The notes beneath the pieces are model-generated. The model made no database searches, had not been told where the DNA came from, and saw only the letters and a program-made list of their open reading frames with translations. The position numbers and the translations under genes were made by a program. From DASRDR01 sp963812945 [NCBI: uncultured Candidatus Rokubacteria bacterium] (GTDB lineage: Bacteria > Methylomirabilota > Methylomirabilia > Rokubacteriales): DNA of 64,000 nt. Shown here piece by piece: positions 45,413-55,645 of the stretch (positions within the stretch are counted from its first letter, which is position 1; each line of letters opens with the position of its first letter). The stretch spans positions 1,426,001 through 1,490,000 of the forward strand of contig CAWEXD010000008.1 in assembly GCA_963812945.1 (NCBI GenBank), in the 5' to 3' direction.

Positions 45413-47002
45413 GTGACCGCCGCCCGGGAGCCCCGGCAGGGCCCGGCCGGCTCGTGGTACGCCGCGGGCGACATCAACGCTTTCTTCGGCCTCGCGGTCG
45501 ACAATCTCACGAACCTCGTGGTACTCGCCGGCCTCCTCGTCGGCGTCTTCGGCTTCCCCGCGGACCTGGTGCTCTACCGCATCATCCCGGGAACGGCGCT
45601 GGGTGTGCTGGTGGGCGATCTCTGGTACACGTGGCTCGCGCTCAAGCTGGCGCGGGAGACGGGGCGCCCGGACGTCACCGCGATGCCCTTCGGCATCGAC
45701 ACGCCGTCGCTCTTCGCCGTCACGTTCGGGGTTCTGGGCCCGACGATGCTCGCCACGCGGGACCCCGTGCTCGCCTGGAAGGTCGGGATGGGCGTGACCG
45801 TCGCCATGGGCGTCGCCAAGCTCGCCCTGGCCTTCTCGGGTGAGTGGGTGCGGCGCGTCGTGCCGCGCGCCGGCCTCCTCGGCTCGATCGCGGGCGTGGC
45901 CATCCTCCTGATCGCCTTCCTGCCCATGCTCAAGGTCATCGCCGACCCGCTGGTGGGGTTCCTGTCCCTCGGGCTCATCCTGGTCGCCCTGGTGGGACGG
46001 ATCGCGCTGCCGGCCCGGGTGCCCGGGGCGCTCGCCGCGGTCGCCCTCGGCGGTCTCGTCTACGCGGTGGAGCACTGGGCAGGCATCGCCCCGGGAAGCC
46101 ACGCGCTGACGGTGCCGGGAGCGTGGCGCCTGGCCGTGCCGTGGCCGACGCTCGCGTGGCTCGACGCGCTCGGAGAGACCTGGGCGGCCTTGTCGGTGGC
46201 GCTGCCCTTCGCCCTGGCGACCGTCATCGGCGGGATCGACAACACGGAGAGCGCCATCGCCGCCGGGGACCGCTACCGCACCCGCGACATCCTCCTGACC
46301 GAGGCCCTGGCCACGATCATCGCCGGCACGGCGGGAGGCGTCGTGCAGAACACCCCCTACGTCGGCCACGCCGCCTACAAGGCGATGGGCGCGCGCGCCG
46401 GATACACGCTCGCCACGGGGCTCGTGATCGGGCTGGGAGCCGCGCTCGGCGTCGTCTCGATCCTGGTCGGGCTCGTGCCCGAAGCCGCGGTGGCCCCGAT
46501 CCTCGTCTTCGTCGGCCTCGAGATCACCGCGCAGGCCTTCCTCGCCACCCCCGCGCGTCACGCGCCCGCGGTCGCCCTGGCGCTCATCCCGACCACGGCG
46601 GCCCTCGTCCTGATCCAGGTCGGCAGCATCCTGGGCAGCCTCGGGATCGCTCCGAGCGCGCTCCGCGGCGACGCCGCGTCCGCCGTGGAGTCGCTTCGGC
46701 TCCTGGGCAACGGCTTCATCCTCACGGCGCTCCTCTGGGGAGCCGCCGCGGCCCTGATCATCGACCGGCGCCTCCTGGCCGCGGCCGCGACGCTCGGGGT
46801 CGCCAGCCTCGCAAGCCTCTGCGGCGTGATCCACTCGCCGCTCGAGTCGGGCGGTCTCTTCTGGCCTGGCGGCGCCCAGTCGCCCTGGCCGGGGCTCCTG
46901 GCCGGGGGCTACGGCCTCCTCGCGGCGCTGCTCGTCCTGCTCGCGCCGTGGACGGGCGGCGAGGGGGACGGCGGCACGCCCGCCGAGCGCGTCCGCGCTT
47001 GA
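45413..47002 (+). CDS. NCS2-type (xanthine/uracil/AzgA-like) permease
   Basis: This 529-residue inner-membrane transporter has about twelve helices. Family signs are AAGDINAFFGLAVDNLTNLVVL at the start, VTAMPFGIDTPSLFAVTFG, and ATVIGGIDNTESAIAAGDRY followed by TPYVGHAAYKAMGARAGYT, a pattern of the AzgA/SulP-like fold. Relatives take up purines or other nucleobases with protons. The exact substrate is unknown. The GTG start follows AGGGGA. Confidence 0.75.
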   Translation: MTAAREPRQGPAGSWYAAGDINAFFGLAVDNLTNLVVLAGLLVGVFGFPADLVLYRIIPGTALGVLVGDLWYTWLALKLARETGRPDVTAMPFGIDTPSLFAVTFGVLGPTMLATRDPVLAWKVGMGVTVAMGVAKLALAFSGEWVRRVVPRAGLLGSIAGVAILLIAFLPMLKVIADPLVGFLSLGLILVALVGRIALPARVPGALAAVALGGLVYAVEHWAGIAPGSHALTVPGAWRLAVPWPTLAWLDALGETWAALSVALPFALATVIGGIDNTESAIAAGDRYRTRDILLTEALATIIAGTAGGVVQNTPYVGHAAYKAMGARAGYTLATGLVIGLGAALGVVSILVGLVPEAAVAPILVFVGLEITAQAFLATPARHAPAVALALIPTTAALVLIQVGSILGSLGIAPSALRGDAASAVESLRLLGNGFILTALLWGAAAALIIDRRLLAAAATLGVASLASLCGVIHSPLESGGLFWPGGAQSPWPGLLAGGYGLLAALLVLLAPWTGGEGDGGTPAERVRA

Positions 47003-47028
47003 CCCTCTGCCCGCTTCGGTGATACACA
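46999..47028 (+). promoter_or_regulatory. Candidate promoter of the cytochrome c gene
   Basis: TTGACC at 46999-47004 and TACACA 18 bases later. The -35 overlaps the end of the permease gene. Confidence 0.35.
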
Positions 47029-47040
47029 GGGATAAGATCT

Positions 47041-47056
47041 TGTGAATTCCATCACG
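47041..47056. promoter_or_regulatory. CRP/FNR-like site before cytochrome c
   Basis: TGTGAATTCCATCACG matches TGTGA-N6-TCACA with one mismatch. It lies just after the candidate -10 and 51 bases before the ATG, where binding could repress or modulate transcription. Confidence 0.4.
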
Positions 47057-47106
47057 ACCGAGCACGTCCAACGGTCCGAGTGACCACTGTCCGAGAGGAG
47101 GCTTCC

Positions 47107-47526
47107 ATGGCGCGTCGTTTCATCCTGAGCGGGGGGCTCGCCCTCGCCGCCCTCGTGGCCGGGTACCTGTCGAGCATGCCCGCCCCCGAGGCGCAGGCGC
47201 AGGGAGCCTGGGTCTGTCCGGCCGCCGAGAAGGGGAAGAAGAACCCGGTGGCGAAGAGCGACGCCGCCGTGGCCGCCGGCAAGAAGGCGACCGTCGACAA
47301 GGCCTGCACCGCGTGTCACGGCGACGGGGGCAAGGGCGACGGCCCGGGCGCCGCGGCGCTCAATCCGAAGCCAGCGGACTGGACCTCGGCGAAGGTGCAG
47401 TCCGAGCCCGACGGATGCCTCTTCTGGAAGATCAGCACCGGTCGCGGCGCGATGCCGCCCTGGGCCGCGCTCCCGGAGAACGAGCGCTGGCAGATCCTCC
47501 ACTACATCCGGACGCTGAAGAAGTAG
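47107..47526 (+). CDS. Secreted monohaem cytochrome c
   Basis: This 139-residue protein has a Sec signal peptide (FILSGGLALAALVAGYLSS) and one class I cytochrome c domain. The haem motif is CTACH (CxxCH) in DKACTACHGDGGKGDGPGA, and the axial methionine is in GRGAMPPWAAL. The tail ERWQILHYIRTLK is the usual C-terminal helix. It carries electrons in the periplasm; partner oxidase or dehydrogenase genes are not adjacent. Ribosome-binding site GAGAGGAGG lies just upstream. Confidence 0.88.
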   Translation: MARRFILSGGLALAALVAGYLSSMPAPEAQAQGAWVCPAAEKGKKNPVAKSDAAVAAGKKATVDKACTACHGDGGKGDGPGAAALNPKPADWTSAKVQSEPDGCLFWKISTGRGAMPPWAALPENERWQILHYIRTLKK

Positions 47527-47540
47527 GACGAGACGCAGAC

Positions 47541-47570
47541 GGCGCTGTCCTGCCCTGGCGGGACGGCGCC
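47541..47570 (+). terminator. Hairpin after cytochrome c
   Basis: GGCGCTGTCCTGCC pairs over 14 positions with GGCGGGACGGCGCC, two of them G-U. It begins 15 bases after the stop. No T tract follows, so it may terminate poorly or stabilise the mRNA. Confidence 0.5.
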
Positions 47571-47610
47571 CTCCTCCCGCCCCCCTGTCCAGTCATCCCG
47601 TGATCTCGGC

Positions 47611-48690
47611 GTGATCCTGGCGCGCCGCTGCCTCCGCTGCGGCGGGCCCGCCCCGGAGGGTGAGGCCTGGCGGTGCGCCTGCGGCGGGCCGTGGGCGCTC
47701 GAGCCCTTCGGGCAGGTCCCCACGCCAGAGGCGCTCCGGACCCGGCCTCCGGGCCTCTGGCGCTACCGCGAGGCGCTCCCGACCGACGGCGCGCCCGTCT
47801 CCCTGGGCGAGGGCGGCACGCCGCTCGTCCCCTCGCGTGACGGGCGACTCCACTTCAAGGTCGAGTCGGGGAACCCGACGGGCTCCTTCAAGGATCGCGG
47901 CGCCGCCGTGCTCCTCACCGCCGCGCGGGCGGCCGGCGTCCGCGAGCTGGTCGAGGACTCCTCCGGCAACGCCGGCGCGGCGATCGCCGCCTACGCGGCG
48001 CGGGCCGGTGTGGAAGCGACGATCTACGTCCCGGACGCCGCGTCGCCGGGGAAGCTCGCGCAGGTGGCCGCCTACGGCGCCCGCGTCGTGCGCGTCCATG
48101 GCAGCCGCGAAGCGGTGGCGGCGGCGGCGCACGCGGCCCCGGGGCGCTACGCGAGCCACTGCTGGGATCCGCTCTTCTTCCACGGGACGAAGACCATCGC
48201 GTACGAGTTGTGGGAGGCGCTCGGGGGACACGCGCCGGACGTCGTCGTCACGCCCGTCGGCCACGGCACGATGCTGCTCGGGCTCTGGCTCGGCTTCCGT
48301 GAGCTCCACCTCGCCCGCGCCATCGCGCGGCTGCCGCGGCTCATCGCGGTCCAGAGCGCGGCGTGCGCGCCGCTGGCGGGACCGGCCCTCGGGCGCGAGG
48401 CGGGCGGGGGAGACACTGTCGCGGAAGGCATCCGCGTGCGCCAGCCGGTGCGACCCGACGAGATCCGCCGGGCCGTCGACGAGTCGGACGGACGCTTCCT
48501 GATCGTCGAGGACGCCGAGATCCTCACCGCCCGCGCCCGTCTCGCGAGCGAGGGCCTCTTCGTCGAGCCGACGGCCGCCGTCGCGCCGGCCGCCGCCTGG
48601 CGCCTTGCGGACGCGCGCGCCTTCGGGCCGTCCGAGGCGGTCGTGGTCCCGCTCACCGGGCACGGGCTGAAGGCGCCAGCCGCCGGCTGA
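47611..48690 (+). CDS. thrC: Threonine synthase (PLP-dependent)
   Basis: This 359-residue enzyme converts O-phosphohomoserine to threonine. It has an N-terminal zinc-ribbon-like pair (CLRCGG ... WRCACGG) seen in many short threonine synthases, the PLP lysine in NPTGSFKDRGA, and SSGNAGAAIAAYAARAG for the phosphate loop. VGHGTMLLGLWLG is the second phosphate-binding loop. The start is GTG 47611. Other PLP fold type II enzymes (e.g. cysteate synthase) are possible but less likely. Confidence 0.8.
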   Translation: MILARRCLRCGGPAPEGEAWRCACGGPWALEPFGQVPTPEALRTRPPGLWRYREALPTDGAPVSLGEGGTPLVPSRDGRLHFKVESGNPTGSFKDRGAAVLLTAARAAGVRELVEDSSGNAGAAIAAYAARAGVEATIYVPDAASPGKLAQVAAYGARVVRVHGSREAVAAAAHAAPGRYASHCWDPLFFHGTKTIAYELWEALGGHAPDVVVTPVGHGTMLLGLWLGFRELHLARAIARLPRLIAVQSAACAPLAGPALGREAGGGDTVAEGIRVRQPVRPDEIRRAVDESDGRFLIVEDAEILTARARLASEGLFVEPTAAVAPAAAWRLADARAFGPSEAVVVPLTGHGLKAPAAG

Positions 48691-48711
48691 GGAGACCCCG
48701 CCGGCGAGCCG

Positions 48712-48740
48712 TTGACCCGGTCCGCCCCGGTTCCTATACT
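48712..48740 (+). promoter_or_regulatory. σ70-type promoter of the GAF hybrid kinase
   Basis: TTGACC (48712-48717), 17-base spacer, TATACT (48735-48740). The start GTG at 48748 is where transcription should begin, so the mRNA is probably leaderless. Confidence 0.65.
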
Positions 48741-48747
48741 CCCGTCC

Positions 48748-50907
48748 GTGAGCGGCGAGGACACCTCGCTCGGCGAGATTCGAAAGGCTCTCGCCGGCAT
48801 CACTCGCCGCCTCGATGCCCTGGCCGACGCGGTCGGCGTCGCCGCGGCCTCGGCCCCGCCCGGCACGCTCCTCGACGAGCCGACCCGGGCCCGCCTCGCC
48901 GGTCTCGAGAGCCTCCTCGCCGTGAGCCGCGGAACCACGGCCGCCGAGGCCTGTCTGCTCGCGGTCGATCGGGCCATCACGCATGCCCGCGCGGATTGCG
49001 CCGCCGTCCTCGAGCGCGCGGACGGCGGCACCCTGGCGATCCGCGCCCAGCGGGGGTTCCGCGACTCGCTCGACGCGCGGGCGGACGAGGGCATCGTGGG
49101 TCGCGCCGTCGAGACGGCCGAGGTGGTGCAGGCGGCGCCTGGCCTCGGCGGGCCGGACGGCCTGCTGGACGCCCACGGGCTCGGGGCGGCCGTGGCCGTC
49201 CCGATCGTGGACGGCGCCGGCCGCTCCGTGGGAGCGCTCCTGGCCGGCCGGCGGCGAGGCGTGGCGTTCGAGCCCGACTCGGTGGGCGCCCTGGTCATCG
49301 TCGCGGACCGTCTGGCCGAGGCGCTCCGCGCGCGGACCACCGGGGCACCCGAGCGCAAGAGCGAACGGAGACCGGCGGCGCTCTTCGCGAGCCTCGATCT
49401 CGGACGCACCGCACGCGAGGTCGCGACCGCGGCCGCGGCTCACCTGGGCGCGGACGTGGCCGCCGTCCTTTTGCCCGACGGCGAGGGCGCCGTCCTCGCG
49501 GGCGGCGTCGGTCTCGCCGACGAGGCGCGCGCGCCCGGCCCGGGAGCGCCGCTCGCGATGGCGACCGCGACGAGCCGACCGTGGACGCCCGCCCCGGGCG
49601 AGCAAGCCGACCCCGGGCTGGCCCGGTGCCTCGGCACGACACCCCGGGCGCTCTTGCCGCTCGCGCTTCCGGATGGGCTCGTCGCGCTGCTCGCCGTCGG
49701 CAGCCGGGCCGCGTGCGGAACGGTCCTCCCGGCGTCCTTCGCGGAGGACGCCGCGCTCGCGATCCGGAACGCGCGGCTACACACCGAATCGCTCCGCGCC
49801 GTCGCCGACGTGCACCCGGCGCCGGCGGGCGTGCTGGACCCCACCCGGCCGCCGCTCGGCGACATGGCCGGCCTCCTCGCGGTCGTCCTCGGCCGGCTGG
49901 CCACCGTCCGGGACCGGGTGGCGGACCCGGCCGCCGCGCGCGATCTGGCCGAGGCCGAAGAGGCGGCCTGGCGGGTCGCGGAAGCCGTGCGTCGCGTCCT
50001 CGGATTCGTGCCGGGGGCGGACCCGCACGCGGCGGTGCCGCTCGACCTCGCGGCCCTCGCGCGCGAGACGGCGCGCGCGACCGAAGCGTTCTGGGCCCGG
50101 GAGGGCCCCGGGCCGCCCATCACGCTCGACCTCGGGCCGGCGCCCCCGATCAAGGGATACCCCGACGAGCTGCACCAGGCGCTCCACCACCTGCTCCAGA
50201 ACGCGCGCGAGGCCGGAGACGGCCGCCACCCCGTCACCATGCGGCTTCGCTGGGACGGGGCGACGGAGATCGAGCTGGCCGTGGTGGACGCGGGGCGCGG
50301 CATGGACGCGGCGACGCGCGCACGCGCGGGCGAGCCCTTCTTCACCACCAAGGGACCGGGGCGGCTCGGGATCGGGCTTGCGGTCGTCCAGGCCGTGGTC
50401 GCCCGCCACCACGGCGCGGTCGACGTCGAGAGCGTGCCCGATCGCGGCACGACGGTCCGCCTTCGCCTCCCGACGGCCTCCGGCTCTCCGTCGGGCAGCC
50501 GGCCGCGACCCGAGCCCGCGCCCGGCGCGCCCGCCCGGCTCCTGGTCGTGGAGGACGAAGAGCCGGTGCGGGAGACGGTGGTGCAGCGCCTCGCGCGCGA
50601 AGGCTATGCCGTGCGTGCCGCCGGCGACGTGGGCGACGCGGTCGCCCTCCTGGGCCGGGAAGCGTTCGACCTCGTCATCACCGACCTGGTGCTGCCCGGC
50701 GGCTCCGGGCTCGAGGTCGCGCGGACGAGCAAGCGCGTGCGCCCCGGTGCCCCGGTGATCCTCGTCACCGGCTGGCCCGGCCGGGTCGACCGAGAGACCC
50801 TCGAGAGCCACGGGATCGACGCGGTCGTCGAGAAGCCAGTCGGGCTCGACACGCTCCAGGCCACCGTCGCCAGGCTGATCGCGGGCGCGTCCGCCCGTCG
50901 CGGGTGA
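48748..50907 (+). CDS. GAF hybrid histidine kinase-like protein with receiver, acceptor His missing
   Basis: This 719-residue protein has two GAF-like domains (about 55-195 and 205-345), a kinase-like region and a receiver. Where relatives read HDFNNLLAVILGR, this reads GDMAGLLAVVLGR (about 371-383), so the phospho-acceptor histidine is gone. The ATPase domain is present (LLQNAREAG; DAGRGM; GRLGIGLAV). The receiver has Asp646 in TDLVLPGG and Lys696. It may be a pseudokinase that binds ATP while its receiver is phosphorylated by another kinase. The start GTG 48748 has no ribosome-binding site and sits seven bases after a good -10. Confidence 0.8.
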   Translation: MSGEDTSLGEIRKALAGITRRLDALADAVGVAAASAPPGTLLDEPTRARLAGLESLLAVSRGTTAAEACLLAVDRAITHARADCAAVLERADGGTLAIRAQRGFRDSLDARADEGIVGRAVETAEVVQAAPGLGGPDGLLDAHGLGAAVAVPIVDGAGRSVGALLAGRRRGVAFEPDSVGALVIVADRLAEALRARTTGAPERKSERRPAALFASLDLGRTAREVATAAAAHLGADVAAVLLPDGEGAVLAGGVGLADEARAPGPGAPLAMATATSRPWTPAPGEQADPGLARCLGTTPRALLPLALPDGLVALLAVGSRAACGTVLPASFAEDAALAIRNARLHTESLRAVADVHPAPAGVLDPTRPPLGDMAGLLAVVLGRLATVRDRVADPAAARDLAEAEEAAWRVAEAVRRVLGFVPGADPHAAVPLDLAALARETARATEAFWAREGPGPPITLDLGPAPPIKGYPDELHQALHHLLQNAREAGDGRHPVTMRLRWDGATEIELAVVDAGRGMDAATRARAGEPFFTTKGPGRLGIGLAVVQAVVARHHGAVDVESVPDRGTTVRLRLPTASGSPSGSRPRPEPAPGAPARLLVVEDEEPVRETVVQRLAREGYAVRAAGDVGDAVALLGREAFDLVITDLVLPGGSGLEVARTSKRVRPGAPVILVTGWPGRVDRETLESHGIDAVVEKPVGLDTLQATVARLIAGASARRG

Positions 50908-51845
50908 GCCGACTCCTCGCCGCGATCGACCTCGGGACGAACACGGTCCGCGTGCTCGTGGCCGAGGCGGATCCGGGAATCGGACTCCGGCCGCGGCTGG
51001 CCGATCAGGTCGTCGCGCGGCTCGGCGAGGGTGTCAGCGGGCGGGGCACGCTGGCGCCGGCCGCGGCCGACCGCGCGCTCGCCGCCGTGCGGGGCTTCCG
51101 GGATCGCGCCCGGGCGATGGGCGCCGGCGAGATCCTCCTGGTCGCGACGGCCGCCGTCCGGCAGGCGCGAGACGGCCACGAGTTCCTCGCCCGGCTGCGG
51201 GCCGAGCCGTGGCTCTCGCCGAGAGTCGTGAGCGGCGACGAAGAGGCCCGCCTGACGCTGCTCGGCGCGACGTGGGGCGTCGGCCGGCCGGCGGGGACGT
51301 TCGCGCTCCTCGACATCGGCGGCGGCAGCACGGAAGTCCTGGTCGCCGAGGGCGGGGAGCCCCTGGCGACGGTGAGCCTGGCGCTCGGGGTCGTGCCCCT
51401 GGTCGAGCGCTTCTTCGCGGACGATCCCGCCGGGCCGGCGGCGCTCGCCGCCTGCCGCGCGTACGTGGACACGCGCCTTCGCGACGAAGCCTGGGCCCAG
51501 GTCCGGCCCTACCGGCCCTCGACGCTCGTGGCAACGGCCGGCACGCCCACGACGCTCGCCGCGCTCGACCTCGGCCTCGGCGCCTACGACCCGGCGCGCG
51601 TCCAGGGGCACCGGCTGACCCTTCTCGCGGTCGACCGGCTCACGACGCGGCTGGCCGCGCTCCCGGTCGCCGAGCGCGCCCGGCTGCCCGGCCTCGAGCC
51701 CGGACGCGCCGACGTGATCGTGCCGGGCGCGATCGTGCTGGCCGCCGTGCTCGCCGGCCTCGCGCTGCCGGCGGCCGTGGTCTCGGACGCCGGTCTCCGC
51801 GAGGGCATTCTCCTCGACGCCGTCGGCTGGCGCCCTGTCCCTTGA
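50904..51845 (+). CDS. Exopolyphosphatase/pppGpp phosphohydrolase family (Ppx/GppA)
   Basis: This 313-residue protein is the two-domain ASKHA core of the Ppx/GppA family. It has AIDLGTNTVRVLVAE (phosphate-1), VVSGDEEARLTLLG, and DIGGGSTEVLVAEGG (phosphate-2). It lacks the C-terminal HD domain of the long form. It degrades polyphosphate or converts pppGpp to ppGpp. Its GTG overlaps the hybrid-kinase stop by four bases (GTGA), so the two are made together, perhaps tying stress signalling to nucleotide or phosphate status. Confidence 0.88.
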   Translation: MSRLLAAIDLGTNTVRVLVAEADPGIGLRPRLADQVVARLGEGVSGRGTLAPAAADRALAAVRGFRDRARAMGAGEILLVATAAVRQARDGHEFLARLRAEPWLSPRVVSGDEEARLTLLGATWGVGRPAGTFALLDIGGGSTEVLVAEGGEPLATVSLALGVVPLVERFFADDPAGPAALAACRAYVDTRLRDEAWAQVRPYRPSTLVATAGTPTTLAALDLGLGAYDPARVQGHRLTLLAVDRLTTRLAALPVAERARLPGLEPGRADVIVPGAIVLAAVLAGLALPAAVVSDAGLREGILLDAVGWRPVP

Positions 51846-51871
51846 CCCTGACTTTCATGCCTTGCTAGACT
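51842..51871 (+). promoter_or_regulatory. Candidate promoter of proline dehydrogenase
   Basis: TTGACC (51842-51847), 18-base spacer, TAGACT (51866-51871). The gene starts at GTG 51932, leaving about 55 bases of leader. Confidence 0.5.
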
Positions 51872-51931
51872 GCGCTCGGAATCGCTCGATGCGCGTCGAG
51901 CGGGACACTCCGCGGGTCCGAGGTTGCCAAG

Positions 51932-52852
51932 GTGCTCCGTGACGCTCTGCTTCGCCTGTCCACCAGGCCCGCAATCGGCCGCGGCCTGGAGCGCTTCCCG
52001 CTGTCCCGCCGGGTCGTCCGGCGATTCGTCGCCGGCGAGACCACGGCCGATGCCCTGGCCACGCTCGAGCGCCTCGAGGCGCAGGGGCTCCAGACGGCGG
52101 TCACCTATCTCGGCGAGAACGTCACCACGCCGAAGGCCGCGGCCGCGGCCGCCGACGTCTACGTCCACCTCCTCGAGGAGTCGCGACGCCGCGGTCTGGG
52201 TGTGACGCCCTCCTTGAAGCTCACGCACCTCGGTCTCGACCTCGGCGAGGACATCGCGCTCGAGAACGTGGAGCGCGTCCTCGAGCGGGCCGGCGACACC
52301 TGGGTGTGGATCGACATGGAGGGCTCGGCCTACACGGACCGGACCCTGTCCCTCTACCGGCGCCTCAGGCGGCGCTGGCGGAACGTGGCGGGCGTGCTGC
52401 AGGCGTACCTCCGGCGCACGGAATCCGATCTCCGCTCCCTCGTGCCCGGTGGGCTCCGGGTGCGCCTCTGCAAGGGCGCCTATCTCGAGCCCTCGAACGT
52501 GGCCTTTCCCCGCAAGGCGGACGTCGACCGCAACTACGCGCGGCTGGCCGGGATGCTGTTCTCGCGGGAGGCGCAGGCCGCGCATGCCTACGCCGCCTTC
52601 GCGACGCACGACGAGCGCTTGATGCGGGTCATCGCCGACCGGGCGCGAGAGTTCGGCCTGGCCCCCGACCGCTACGAGTTCCAGATGCTGCACGGGATCC
52701 GCCCGGACCTGCACCGGACGGCGGTCCAGCTGGGTGTCCGCCTCCGCGTGCTCGTCCCGTTCGGGGAGGACTGGTACGGCTACTTCGTCCGGCGCCTGGC
52801 CGAGCGCCCGGCCAATCTCCGCTTCTTCCTCACGAGCCTCGCGCGGGGCTGA
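51932..52852 (+). CDS. Proline dehydrogenase (FAD)
   Basis: This 306-residue flavoenzyme is the first step of proline breakdown, giving pyrroline-5-carboxylate and reduced quinone. Motifs of the monofunctional family are VTYLGENVT, WIDMEGSAYTDRTL, VRLCKGAYLEP, YEFQMLHGIRPDL and WYGYFVRRLAERPAN. The latter carry the conserved arginines that bind proline. There is no fused P5C dehydrogenase, and none is nearby. The start is GTG. Confidence 0.93.
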   Translation: MLRDALLRLSTRPAIGRGLERFPLSRRVVRRFVAGETTADALATLERLEAQGLQTAVTYLGENVTTPKAAAAAADVYVHLLEESRRRGLGVTPSLKLTHLGLDLGEDIALENVERVLERAGDTWVWIDMEGSAYTDRTLSLYRRLRRRWRNVAGVLQAYLRRTESDLRSLVPGGLRVRLCKGAYLEPSNVAFPRKADVDRNYARLAGMLFSREAQAAHAYAAFATHDERLMRVIADRAREFGLAPDRYEFQMLHGIRPDLHRTAVQLGVRLRVLVPFGEDWYGYFVRRLAERPANLRFFLTSLARG

Positions 52853-52926
52853 TCCGCCGGAGGCCGCTCCCGGCGAGCGGGCCGACACGAGCCGGGCGGC
52901 GCGCCCGATCCGCTCGGCGTCCGTAG

Positions 52927-52956
52927 TTGACAGCCCCGATGGCCGATCCGTATCAT
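52927..52956 (+). promoter_or_regulatory. σ70-type promoter of the HNH gene
   Basis: TTGACA (52927-52932), 18-base spacer, TATCAT (52951-52956). The ATG at 52967 is about four bases after the expected start point, and no ribosome-binding site is seen, so the transcript may be nearly leaderless. Confidence 0.6.
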
Positions 52957-52966
52957 TCGATGGTAT

Positions 52967-53509
52967 ATGGATGAAGTCGCGGTACTAGTGCTCAACGGCA
53001 GCTTCGAGCCGCTGCACTTCACGAACGCGCGCCGCGCCATCACCCTCCTCCTCAGTGGGAAAGCCGAGACCGTCGAGCCGTCGCCCCGAGTGATCCGGTC
53101 CCCCTCGCGCACGTTCGCGCTGCCGTCGGTCATCCGGCTGATGATGTACATCCGCAAGCCCTTCGTGGAGCGGGTCGCCTTCAACAAGAAGAACATCCTC
53201 CGGCGCGACCACTACACGTGCCAGTACTGCAGCCGTCGGGGCGATCGCCTGACGGTGGACCACGTGGTCCCGCGATCGCGCGGCGGCGGAACCACGTGGA
53301 CCAACGTGGTGGCGGCGTGCCTGCGCTGCAACCTCCACAAGGGCAACCGCACCACCGACGAGGCGGGGATGGTGCTCGTCCGGACGCCGGCGCACCCGCA
53401 GTTCCTCTTCTCGATCCATCTCCTCCGTCACCCCCACGCGTCCTTCTTCCTGGACGCCTGGCGAAAGTACCTCCACGCAGTCCCGTCGGCCCTTCCCTCG
53501 GGCGCCTGA
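52967..53509 (+). CDS. HNH endonuclease (McrA/RRXRR-independent type)
   Basis: This 180-residue protein has a 5' β-rich half (VLVLNGSFEPLHFTNARRAI ... PSVIRLMMYI) and an HNH nuclease domain: CQYCSRRGDRLTVDHVVPRS, then RGGGTTWTNVVAACLRCNLHKGN. Two CxxC pairs bind structural zinc, and DHVVPRSRGG carries the catalytic histidine. Proteins of this exact layout are widespread, often single, and are not proven restriction enzymes. It lies 37 bases upstream of uvrB and may be co-expressed, which would fit a repair role; that is inference. Confidence 0.87.
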   Translation: MDEVAVLVLNGSFEPLHFTNARRAITLLLSGKAETVEPSPRVIRSPSRTFALPSVIRLMMYIRKPFVERVAFNKKNILRRDHYTCQYCSRRGDRLTVDHVVPRSRGGGTTWTNVVAACLRCNLHKGNRTTDEAGMVLVRTPAHPQFLFSIHLLRHPHASFFLDAWRKYLHAVPSALPSGA

Positions 53510-53546
53510 GCGCCCCGCGACCCTGCTCCGGGCCCGGTAGGCGAGC

Positions 53547-55541
<1,995 letters not shown>

Positions 55542-55645
55542 CACTCATCCCGCCCGATCCGCCTCGCTGCTGGGCCCTCGCCGGCTGGCCCGCCCGTGTC
55601 TCGATGCGGGTAAGATCATGAGGACTGGAGCGGGGGACGCGCGCG

